Assembly (NCBI GenBank): GCA_030149995.1
Contig: JASLGV010000361.1
Coordinates: 1 to 8,373, forward strand
Reading direction: 5' to 3'
From: Pedobacter sp.
GTDB taxonomy: Bacteria; Bacteroidota; Bacteroidia; Sphingobacteriales; Sphingobacteriaceae
DNA length: 8,373 bases
Shown: positions 1-8,373 of the stretch, piece after piece
Position numbering within the stretch: the first letter of the stretch is position 1
How the letters are laid out: each line of letters begins with the position of its first letter
Position numbers and translations under genes: made by a program
Notes under the pieces: model-generated
Seen by the model: the letters and a program-made list of their open reading frames with translations, nothing else
Told to the model about the DNA's origin: nothing
Databases searched by the model: none

Positions 1-7
1 CTTATTG

Positions 8-80
8 GGTACCATAGCTCAGTCGGTAGAGCAAAGGACTGAAAATCCTTGTGTCCCTGGTTCGAATCCAGGTGGTACCA
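8..80 (+). tRNA. tRNA-Phe (anticodon GAA), copy 1
   Basis: The sequence folds into a full cloverleaf of 73 nt. The acceptor stem is GGTACCA (8-14) with TGGTACC (73-79) and the discriminator is A80. The anticodon arm is AAGGA-CTGAAAA-TCCTT, giving loop anticodon GAA, which reads UUC/UUU (phenylalanine). The T arm is CCTGG-TTCGAAT-CCAGG (56-72). The 3' CCA is not encoded (CAA follows the discriminator), so it must be added by CCA-adding enzyme. Only seven bases precede it in the window, so its promoter cannot be judged. No terminator follows it directly, so it may be co-transcribed with copy 2. Confidence 0.97.
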
Positions 81-194
81 CAAAAAAACAGCACTGCTGG
101 GTTTGCAAATGTAAGGCTTGGTTTAGCCGGAATTTATAAACTAAAGTTTACAACGGATTAAAATAAGAAGGTGTAAACATGATTTCTCTTATTG

Positions 195-267
195 GGTACC
201 ATAGCTCAGTCGGTAGAGCAAAGGACTGAAAATCCTTGTGTCCCTGGTTCGAATCCAGGTGGTACCA
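195..267 (+). tRNA. tRNA-Phe (anticodon GAA), copy 2
   Basis: This gene is identical in all 73 positions to the tRNA 187 bp upstream: same acceptor stem, GAA anticodon in the loop CTGAAAA, same TTCGAAT T-loop, discriminator A267, and no encoded CCA (CTA follows). A strong intrinsic terminator begins three bases after its end, so this copy closes the tRNA transcript. Two identical tRNA-Phe genes would raise gene dosage for the only tRNA needed to read both phenylalanine codons. Confidence 0.97.
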
Positions 268-269
268 CT

Positions 270-305
270 AAAAAAAACAGGATGTCAAAAACATCCTTTT
301 TTTTT
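270..305 (+). terminator. Intrinsic terminator after tRNA-Phe copy 2
   Basis: A perfect 7-bp stem AGGATGT (279-285) and ACATCCT (291-297) encloses the 5-nt loop CAAAA, and an uninterrupted T run follows (297-305). The A run at 270-277 can extend the stem by pairing with the T tract, so the element could also terminate transcription coming from the opposite strand. It separates the tRNA unit from the downstream sphingolipid genes. Confidence 0.9.
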
Positions 306-3177
<2,872 letters not shown>

Positions 3178-3221
3178 ATAAAAGTCTGTTGGGAAACAGA
3201 CGTTATACAGGTATCTGATTT

Positions 3222-3238
3222 AAACGCCCGGGCGTTTT
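3222..3238 (+). terminator. Possible terminator of the spt operon
   Basis: AAACGCCC (3222-3229) and GGGCGTTT (3230-3237) form a perfect 16-bp palindrome. As RNA it would give a 6-bp stem AAACGC/GCGTTT with the loop CCGG, ending in four T residues. It lies 45 bp after the stop codon of the GNAT-like gene and is the most GC-rich spot in an AT-rich gap. The T run is short, so termination may be partial. It could instead be a protein-binding palindrome. Confidence 0.45.
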
Positions 3239-3372
3239 CAGCGTGGTACTTGTATGTACAAAACAGAGGATAAGGAATTAGGATAAAAAACAAATGATGA
3301 TGCCCTTTCTACCGCCGGTAAAGGAAATATACCGGTTTCGTTTAATTTATATTAACAGGTAGCATAATCACA

Positions 3373-3481
3373 TTAAACCTAAGTTTAAAAAAACAGTTTA
3401 AGTATGCAGACCCGCAAGTGGGTAATAAATTCACTTAAACCGTATTGTAAAACTCTTTTACCCAAGCATACAATTTGGGTA
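3373..3481 (+). promoter_or_regulatory. Cluster of three hairpins before the inositol operon
   Basis: Three perfect inverted repeats follow one another: TTAAAC-CTAA-GTTTAA (3373-3388); GTTTAAGT (3396-3403) with ACTTAAAC (3433-3440), which contains an inner ACCC/GGGT stem (3410-3423); and TACCCAA (3459-3465) with TTGGGTA (3475-3481). The last ends 86 bp before the start codon of the inositol phosphate synthase gene. They could be operator sites or a folded mRNA leader. They match no riboswitch class that I recognise, and AT-rich repeats of 6-8 bp can arise by chance. Confidence 0.35.
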
Positions 3482-3567
3482 TAGGAAGGCTTAAATAAGC
3501 ATAAAAGCTTTTGTGGTGTAACAACCATAGATTATAAACATAAACATTGGATAAATAAAATAGTAAG

Positions 3568-4893
3568 ATGAAACAACAAATAAGAGAGGCTGAAGGTAAG
3601 CTGGGCATTTTAATGCCAGGTCTTGGTGCTGTAGCTACCACGATGATTGCCGGTGTAGCCGCTATTAAAAAAGGCTTATCTAAGCCTATCGGTTCTTTAA
3701 CGCAAATGGGTACCATCCGTGTTGGTAAGAGAACAGAAAACAAACAACCAAAAATTAAGGATTTTGTGCCATTGGCAAATCTTGAAGATCTGGTATTTGG
3801 TGGATGGGATGTTTATGAAGATAACGTTTACGAAGCGGCTTTAAATGCACGCGTATTAGATGCAAACCTGTTACGTGATGTAAGAGAAGAATTACAGGCC
3901 ATTAAACCAATGCGCGCTGCTTTTGATAAAAACTACGTAAAAAACCTGGATGGTAAATTTATAAAGGAAATCGATAACCGTTACGAACTTGCACAGGCTG
4001 TAATTAAAGATATTGAAGATTTCAAAGCGGCTAATAACTGTACACGTGTGGTATTGGTATGGTGCGGTTCTACCGAAATTTATTTTGAGCCTTCAGAAAT
4101 TCACGAAACCCTGGCTGCATTTGAGCAGGCTTTAAAAGATAACGATTCGCGTATTGCACCAAGTATGATTTATGCTTATGCAGCATTAAAACTGGGTGTG
4201 CCTTTTGCAAACGGAGCGCCAAACTTAACGGTTGATATTCCAGCATTAATGGAATTGGCAAAAGAAACCAATACCCCGATTGCTGGTAAGGATTTCAAAA
4301 CCGGACAAACTTTAATGAAAACCATCTTAGCACCTGGTTTAAGTGCACGTGCACTGGGTGTAAACGGTTGGTTCTCGGATAACATTTTAGGTAACAGAGA
4401 TGGTTTGGTACTGGACGATCCGGATAACTTCAAAACCAAGGAAGTTTCTAAATTAAGCGTACTGGACGAAATCTTCAAACCAGAAGTAAACCCGGATTTG
4501 TATGGCGATATGTACCACAAAATCCGTATCAACTATTATCCGCCACACGGTGATAACAAAGAAAGCTGGGATAACATTGATATTTTTGGCTGGTTAGGCT
4601 ATAAAATGCAAATCAAAATCAATTTCCTTTGCCGCGATTCAATCTTAGCTGCACCAATTGTATTGGATTTAGCTTTGTTTATTGATTTGGCAAAACGTGC
4701 AGATATGAGCGGTATTCAGGAGTGGCTTTCATTCTATTTAAAATCGCCGCAAACACTGCCAGGTTTAAATGCAGAGCACGATATCTTTAAACAGTTAATG
4801 AAATTACAAAATACGCTTCGTCATATGATGGGTGAGGATTTAATCACGCATTTGGGTTTAGATTATTATCAGGAACTTGTAGAAACGCTTTAG
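3568..4893 (+). CDS. ino1: myo-Inositol-1-phosphate synthase (inositol-3-phosphate synthase)
   Basis: This 441-residue cytosolic, NAD-dependent enzyme converts D-glucose 6-phosphate to 1L-myo-inositol 1-phosphate (EC 5.5.1.4), the entry point for inositol lipids. The N-terminal Rossmann nucleotide-binding loop is LMPGLGAVATT (15-25). Family signatures follow in the expected order: PFANGAPNLTVD (212-223), GKDFKTGQT (240-248), NILGNRDG (272-279, NHLGNNDG in eukaryotic Ino1), and GDNKESWDN (328-336), whose K331 fits the conserved lysine of GDSK in yeast Ino1. CRDSILAAPIVLDL (355-368) is the catalytic-domain core. The length fits the compact prokaryotic class and is shorter than eukaryotic Ino1 (about 510-550 aa). 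An in-frame TAA (3556-3558) makes ATG 3568 the first possible ATG. No strong Shine-Dalgarno is present. It leads a five-gene operon, and its TAG shares one base with the next start codon. Confidence 0.95.
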   Translation: MKQQIREAEGKLGILMPGLGAVATTMIAGVAAIKKGLSKPIGSLTQMGTIRVGKRTENKQPKIKDFVPLANLEDLVFGGWDVYEDNVYEAALNARVLDANLLRDVREELQAIKPMRAAFDKNYVKNLDGKFIKEIDNRYELAQAVIKDIEDFKAANNCTRVVLVWCGSTEIYFEPSEIHETLAAFEQALKDNDSRIAPSMIYAYAALKLGVPFANGAPNLTVDIPALMELAKETNTPIAGKDFKTGQTLMKTILAPGLSARALGVNGWFSDNILGNRDGLVLDDPDNFKTKEVSKLSVLDEIFKPEVNPDLYGDMYHKIRINYYPPHGDNKESWDNIDIFGWLGYKMQIKINFLCRDSILAAPIVLDLALFIDLAKRADMSGIQEWLSFYLKSPQTLPGLNAEHDIFKQLMKLQNTLRHMMGEDLITHLGLDYYQELVETL

Positions 4894-5348
4894 TGTTCTT
4901 TCATAAATTTATATCAACCGGTCTGGGAATCGGCTATATCGGCAAAGGCGCCGGTACAGTTGCGGCCATCGCTACCTGTGTTTGCTGGTACGCTTTCCAG
5001 ACCGATTATAAAACTTCACTTTTACCGGCACTTCTGATTACCCTGCTCATTACTGTTCAGGGGATCAGAAGTGCTAACGAAGTGGAAGTCTTGTGGGGAA
5101 AAGATCACAACAGGGTTGTGATTGATGAGATTTCAGGGATGTGTATTACGCTTTTATTTGTGCCGATCAGCGTAAATTATATCATAACAGGGTTAATCCT
5201 GTTTAGATTTTTTGACATAGCAAAACCATTATACATCCGTAAGCTGGAAGCACTTCCGGGCGGACTGGGTGTTATGGCCGATGATGTACTTGCAGGCATA
5301 TATGCAAACATAGTGCTGCAAATAATCATTTTGCTAAACATATTCTAA
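4893..5348 (+). CDS. pgpA: PgpA-family lipid phosphatase; probable phosphatidylinositol-phosphate phosphatase
   Basis: This 151-residue integral membrane protein belongs to the phosphatidylglycerophosphatase A family. Family motifs are visible: GKGAGTVA (17-24, matching the PGT segment), VVIDEISG (75-82, the acidic D78-E79 pair), RFFDIAKP (105-112) and GGLGVMADDVLAG (123-135, with D130-D131). The acidic residues are those expected to bind the metal and act in dephosphorylation. Hydrophobic segments lie at about 22-36, 43-56, 83-103 and 132-150. The start is GTG at 4893, whose G is the last base of the preceding TAG, so translation is probably re-initiated there. Classical PgpA makes phosphatidylglycerol. 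Coupled to inositol phosphate synthase and a probable CDP-alcohol phosphatidyltransferase, it more likely removes the phosphate from phosphatidylinositol phosphate, the role shown for the PgpA-like protein of the Bacteroides thetaiotaomicron inositol-lipid cluster. The family call is strong; the substrate is inferred. Confidence 0.88.
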   Translation: MFFHKFISTGLGIGYIGKGAGTVAAIATCVCWYAFQTDYKTSLLPALLITLLITVQGIRSANEVEVLWGKDHNRVVIDEISGMCITLLFVPISVNYIITGLILFRFFDIAKPLYIRKLEALPGGLGVMADDVLAGIYANIVLQIIILLNIF

Positions 5349-5349
5349 T

Positions 5350-5724
5350 ATGTATACGTTTCTCAAAGCACAGGTTTCGTCCTTAACAGCTTCGATGGTA
5401 GATTTTTTAACAACCATGCTGTGCGTTAGGGTTTTGGGAATTTGGTATTTGACAGGTAGCATAACAGGAACAATTGCCGGAGGTATTGTAAACTTTTTGA
5501 TGGGGCGTAAATGGGTTTTTGATGCAACATCCAAAAGTGTTTGGATTCAGATAATTAAATATCTGCTTGTATGGTTAGGGAATCTGATTCTGGTTACCAC
5601 AGGCATTTACCTTTTAACCCAGTTTTTGGGTTTTAATTATATGGTTTCAAAAATTTCAGTATCCATCGTTGTAGGTACTACCTATAATTATCTTATGCAG
5701 AAGCGATTTATTTTTACTAAATGA
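5350..5724 (+). CDS. GtrA-family four-helix membrane protein
   Basis: This 124-residue protein is almost wholly hydrophobic, with four predicted membrane helices at about 8-28, 33-53, 66-90 and 96-117. The typical GtrA sequence features are present: the GGIVNFLMGRKWVF motif (44-57) after helix 2, and its near repeat YNYLMQKRFIF (112-122) at the C-terminus. GtrA proteins are thought to flip, or help flip, polyprenyl-phosphate-linked sugars across the inner membrane, usually beside a glycosyltransferase; no such gene is visible here. It starts one base after the PgpA-like stop codon and its own stop overlaps the next gene by 4 bp (ATGA), so it belongs to the inositol-lipid operon. It may supply a lipid-linked sugar for inositol lipid glycosylation, or translocate a lipid of this pathway; both are inference. 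Confidence 0.85.
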   Translation: MYTFLKAQVSSLTASMVDFLTTMLCVRVLGIWYLTGSITGTIAGGIVNFLMGRKWVFDATSKSVWIQIIKYLLVWLGNLILVTTGIYLLTQFLGFNYMVSKISVSIVVGTTYNYLMQKRFIFTK

Positions 5725-8285
5725 AAAACCAATATAAAATATTCATATTGTCTTTTGCACTTCTAACAATCAACATGTTATGGGTTGCAAATGCATTTGC
5801 GCAAAAGACCATCATTACAGGTACGGTTAAAGATGCCGGAACAAAAGAAACCATTCCTTCTGTTTCCGTTTTTTTTAACGGTACAACGGTCGGTACGCAG
5901 ACAGATATGAATGGAAATTTCGAAATCAGTACCAACGAACCATACACTGCACTCAAATTTAATTATGTGGGTTATGATGTGGTTATTAAAAATATTGTAC
6001 CGGGTACCACCCAAAAAATTGATGTATTGTTAAAACCCAATGCACAATCGCTGGATGAGGTTGTAATTGTGGCAGGCAAGAAAATACGCTACCGCAATAA
6101 AGATAATCCCGCTGTTGAACTGATTAGAAAAGTAATCGAACATAAGTCAGAAAACAGGCTAAAAAGCTATAATACCGTATTTTATAAAGAATACGAAAAA
6201 ATGCTTTTTTCCATGAGCAACCTGTCTGATAAGTTTAAAAACAAGCGAATGTTCAGGAATTACCAGTTCCTTTTCCAGGAGCAGGATTCTACTAAAATAG
6301 GCGGAAAGAACCTTCTGCCTGTATATATTCAGGAAAAATTATCCGATCATTATTTAAGCAGTTCACCCAATAAAAGCAAAACAGTTGTGTTGGCCGAAAA
6401 ACAGGTGGATTTTGACAGCCGCTTTATAGATAACCAGGGGATGAAAGTATATTTCGAAAGAATGTACCAAAACATTGATATTTATAACAGCAACATCTCT
6501 GTAATGAGTAATGAATTTTTAAGTCCCATTGCAGATTCTGCCCCAACCTTCTATAAGTTCTTTATTACAGATACACTTAAAGACAGGCAACCCAACGTGG
6601 TGGAGCTTGCTTTTACGCCACGCAATACAACCGACATGCTGTTTGAAGGTAAACTATATGTAACCTTAGATGGTAATTATGCGGTAAGCGGGGCCCAGCT
6701 TGGAGTAAATAAAAACATCAATCTGAACTTTGTAAGGGCTTTAAAGATAGACCTCAATTTTGATAAAAATGTTGATGGCCGTTATTATTTGAGTAAAAGT
6801 AATTTATTGGCCGATTTTGGTATTAATAAAAACAAAGGACTTGGGTTTACAGGCGAAAGAACCGTTATTAATAAAGAATATAAAACAAATATACTCTTTG
6901 CAGATACCGTTTTCAATGGGAAAAGCGTAACCGTTCTGACCGATGCCTCAAAAAGAAGTAATGATTTTTGGGCAAAGAACCGCCTCGATACCATTCCAAA
7001 AGAGCAGCTGGCCATTTACCACAACATAGATACCTTACAGAGCTTACCTTCATTTAAAAGAACCATGCAGATTGTAACATTGCTTTTTGCAGGTTATCAG
7101 AATTTTGGTCCTTATGAAGTTGGTCCGGTTAATACTTTTTATAGTTTTAACAGTGTAGAAGGTCTGCGTCTGCGTGTGGGTGGAAGAACAACACCCGAGT
7201 TGAGCAAGCGTTATTATTTTGAAAATTATGCCGCTTATGGTTTTAAAGACGAAAAATGGAAATTCTTCCTTTCGGCAACTTATTCACTTAATAATAAGTC
7301 CATCTATGCATTCCCGCAAAACTATATAAGAGCAAGTTTTCAACGTGACACCAAAATACCCGGACAGGAATTGCAGTTTGTTCAGGAAGATAATTTCCTG
7401 CTTTCCTTTAAAAGGGGGGAGAACAACATGTTGCTGTATAATGATTTTTACCGGGTTGATTATGTACATGAATATGAAAATCACTTTTCATATGCAATCG
7501 GACTAAAAAAATGGGCACAATCGCCTGCCGGTGGATTATACTACAGACAGGAAAACAATCAGGTGCTTACAGATGTTAACCGGTTAACAACCAGCGAGAT
7601 TTCGGTTCAGCTTAGGTACGCGCCAAATGAGAAATTTTATCAGGGTAAAATTTATCGTACCCCTATTCCAGACCGTTATCCTGTATTTAGCTTAAAATAT
7701 ACAGCTGGTTTAAAAGGTGCATTGGGTGGTGAGTATAATTATCAGAATCTGATGGGATCTATAGACAAACGTTTTTATCTGTCGCAATTGGGATACAGTG
7801 ATGTAACGGTAGAAGGCGGCTATATTTTTGGCAAAGTGCCTTTCCCTTTATTAACTGTACACCGTGCTAACCAGACCTATGCTTACCAGCTGAATTCTTA
7901 TAACTTAATGAACTTCCTGGAGTTTGTAAGTGATCACTATGCAAGTATTAATATAGATCATAACTTTAACGGCTTTTTCTTAAACAAAATGCCGCTGATT
8001 AAAAAACTGAAACTTCGTGAGGTAATTTCTTTTAAAGCACTTTATGGTGGCTTAAGAACAGAAAACAACCCGGCACTGAGCAACAATTTATATCAGTTAC
8101 CGGTTAACGAGAACGGTGTAGCACGTACATACGCTTTAAACAACGGTCCTTATATGGAAGGAAGTGTTGGTATTGGAAACATATTCAAAATTTTAAGGTT
8201 AGATTTGGTAAAAAGATTTAACTACCTCGATCATCCGGAAGTATCTGAATGGGGTATCCGGGCAAGAGTAAAATTTGATTTTTAA
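5721..8285 (+). CDS. DUF5686 / carboxypeptidase-regulatory-like outer-membrane beta-barrel protein
   Basis: This 854-residue protein begins with a signal peptide (hydrophobic core about 7-22, likely cleavage in NAFA-QKT after residue 27). Residues 30-106 form a carboxypeptidase-D regulatory-like beta-sandwich: ITGTVKDAGTKETIPSVSV (32-50), then TDMNGNFEI and LKFNYVGYDV, the pattern seen at the N-terminus of SusC-like proteins. Next comes LDEVVIVAGKK (111-121) and YRNKDNPAVELIRKVIEHK (124-142), the DUF5686 signature. The remaining part is rich in alternating aromatic beta-strands and ends in RVKFDF, a terminal phenylalanine typical of outer-membrane barrels. It has no TonB plug domain that I can recognise, so it is not a standard TonB-dependent receptor. 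An in-frame TAA (5718-5720) fixes the start; that ATG overlaps the GtrA stop by 4 bp. The role is unknown; its place in the operon suggests a link to outer-membrane lipid handling. Confidence 0.88.
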   Translation: MKNQYKIFILSFALLTINMLWVANAFAQKTIITGTVKDAGTKETIPSVSVFFNGTTVGTQTDMNGNFEISTNEPYTALKFNYVGYDVVIKNIVPGTTQKIDVLLKPNAQSLDEVVIVAGKKIRYRNKDNPAVELIRKVIEHKSENRLKSYNTVFYKEYEKMLFSMSNLSDKFKNKRMFRNYQFLFQEQDSTKIGGKNLLPVYIQEKLSDHYLSSSPNKSKTVVLAEKQVDFDSRFIDNQGMKVYFERMYQNIDIYNSNISVMSNEFLSPIADSAPTFYKFFITDTLKDRQPNVVELAFTPRNTTDMLFEGKLYVTLDGNYAVSGAQLGVNKNINLNFVRALKIDLNFDKNVDGRYYLSKSNLLADFGINKNKGLGFTGERTVINKEYKTNILFADTVFNGKSVTVLTDASKRSNDFWAKNRLDTIPKEQLAIYHNIDTLQSLPSFKRTMQIVTLLFAGYQNFGPYEVGPVNTFYSFNSVEGLRLRVGGRTTPELSKRYYFENYAAYGFKDEKWKFFLSATYSLNNKSIYAFPQNYIRASFQRDTKIPGQELQFVQEDNFLLSFKRGENNMLLYNDFYRVDYVHEYENHFSYAIGLKKWAQSPAGGLYYRQENNQVLTDVNRLTTSEISVQLRYAPNEKFYQGKIYRTPIPDRYPVFSLKYTAGLKGALGGEYNYQNLMGSIDKRFYLSQLGYSDVTVEGGYIFGKVPFPLLTVHRANQTYAYQLNSYNLMNFLEFVSDHYASINIDHNFNGFFLNKMPLIKKLKLREVISFKALYGGLRTENNPALSNNLYQLPVNENGVARTYALNNGPYMEGSVGIGNIFKILRLDLVKRFNYLDHPEVSEWGIRARVKFDF

Positions 8286-8293
8286 AATTATAT

Positions 8294-8373
8294 ATGAAAT
8301 CAGCAAAACTAACCCTCAGAGATAATCTCCAGCAGGGAATATATACAGTTATTAATCCTTTTGTAAAAGGGTT
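8294..8373 (+). CDS. Probable CDP-alcohol phosphatidyltransferase (5' end only)
   Basis: An open frame starts at ATG 8294, eight bases after the DUF5686 stop, and stays open to the window end (26 full codons: MKSAKLTLRDNLQQGIYTVI, then NPFVKG). The IYTVINPFVKG segment resembles the N-terminus of Bacteroidota CDP-alcohol phosphatidyltransferases, which normally runs into a first membrane helix, but the diagnostic DG(x)2AR(x)8G(x)3D(x)3D motif lies beyond the edge. If correct, it would be the phosphatidylinositol-phosphate synthase that joins CDP-diacylglycerol to the inositol phosphate made by the first gene of this operon, providing the substrate of the PgpA-like phosphatase. The identification rests on a short segment plus context. 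Confidence 0.55.
   Translation, partial: MKSAKLTLRDNLQQGIYTVINPFVKG

Larger units (their letters stand above)
1..268. repeat. Direct repeat (period 187 bp) carrying two tRNA-Phe genes
   Basis: Positions 1-81 and 188-268 are identical, base for base. The identity covers the whole tRNA gene, seven bases upstream (CTTATTG) and one base after the discriminator, then breaks (A82 versus T269). Because copy 1 begins at the window edge, the repeat may extend further left. The 106-bp spacer (82-187) has no gene that I can see; it contains a perfect TAAACT-AA-AGTTTA palindrome (137-150). The arrangement looks like a tandem duplication of a tRNA unit, kept identical by recent origin or by gene conversion. 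There is no integrase or other mobile-element gene nearby, so I do not read it as an attachment-site pair. Confidence 0.9.
3178..3567. other. 390-bp intergenic region rich in inverted repeats
   Basis: No credible gene is visible. The region begins with the hairpin GTCTGTT-GGGA-AACAGAC (3184-3201, no T tail), then a perfect 16-bp GC-rich palindrome (3222-3237, listed as a possible terminator), the palindrome TTGTA-TG-TACAA (3250-3261) and CCGGTA(9 nt)TACCGG (3315-3335). A further group of three hairpins lies nearer the next gene (listed separately). A possible Bacteroidota-type promoter is TTG (3446-3448), 20 bases of spacing, then TACAATTTG (3469-3477), which has one base more than the TAnnTTTG consensus; I give it low weight. 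The region should hold the end of the spt transcript and the promoter and leader of the inositol operon. Confidence 0.6.

Noticed and set aside
88..98. Hairpin CAGC-ACT-GCTG after the first tRNA as a terminator
   Set aside because: The stem is only 4 bp with a 3-nt loop and no T run follows, so it is not a credible intrinsic terminator.
1..268. Repeated tRNA as phage or integrative-element attachment sites
   Set aside because: The copies are only 106 bp apart, both are complete tRNA genes, and no integrase or cargo is present. A simple tandem duplication explains them.
5721..8285. TonB-dependent SusC-like receptor
   Set aside because: The N-terminal carboxypeptidase-regulatory-like domain is shared, but the DUF5686 signature follows it, no plug domain is recognisable, the protein is shorter than most SusC-like proteins, and no SusD partner is adjacent.

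Overview
The window comes from a Bacteroidota genome, most likely a Sphingobacteriaceae member such as Pedobacter or a close relative. The reasons are a serine palmitoyltransferase that closely resembles the Sphingobacterium multivorum enzyme as I remember it, a DUF5686/carboxypeptidase-regulatory-like outer-membrane protein (a family typical of the phylum), tRNA genes without encoded CCA, mostly weak Shine-Dalgarno signals, and moderately AT-rich DNA with very AT-rich intergenic stretches. All genes are on the + strand.

Layout. (1) Positions 1-305: two identical tRNA-Phe(GAA) genes in a direct repeat with a 187-bp period, followed by a clear intrinsic terminator. (2) 306-853: a long AT-rich gap with no convincing gene; it holds a weak terminator-like hairpin, two short inverted repeats and the leader of the next operon. 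(3) 854-3177: a two-gene operon, spt (serine palmitoyltransferase) overlapping by 4 bp with a GNAT-superfamily-like protein that is a good candidate for the bacterial ceramide synthase step. (4) 3178-3567: a 390-bp gap unusually rich in inverted repeats, probably the end of the spt operon plus the promoter and leader of the next. (5) 3568-8373: a tightly packed operon of myo-inositol-1-phosphate synthase, a PgpA-type lipid phosphatase, a GtrA-family four-helix membrane protein, a large DUF5686 outer-membrane protein, and the first 26 codons of a probable CDP-alcohol phosphatidyltransferase running off the window. Junctions are 1-bp overlap, 1-bp gap, 4-bp overlap and 8-bp gap.

Reading. Together the genes look like a locus for sphingolipids and inositol lipids. 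Spt makes 3-ketosphinganine and the adjacent acyltransferase-like protein could N-acylate the long-chain base. The second operon would make inositol phosphate from glucose-6-phosphate, transfer it to CDP-diacylglycerol (the truncated last gene), and remove the phosphate (PgpA-like) to give phosphatidylinositol, a headgroup donor for inositol phosphoceramide. This matches the logic of the inositol-lipid cluster described in Bacteroides thetaiotaomicron. The less explained parts are the GtrA protein and the DUF5686 outer-membrane protein, locked by overlapping or adjacent reading frames into the same transcript; they are candidates for flipping, modifying or exporting these lipids. The ketosphinganine and ceramide reductases, the acyl carrier protein and the final inositol-phosphoceramide synthase are not in the window.
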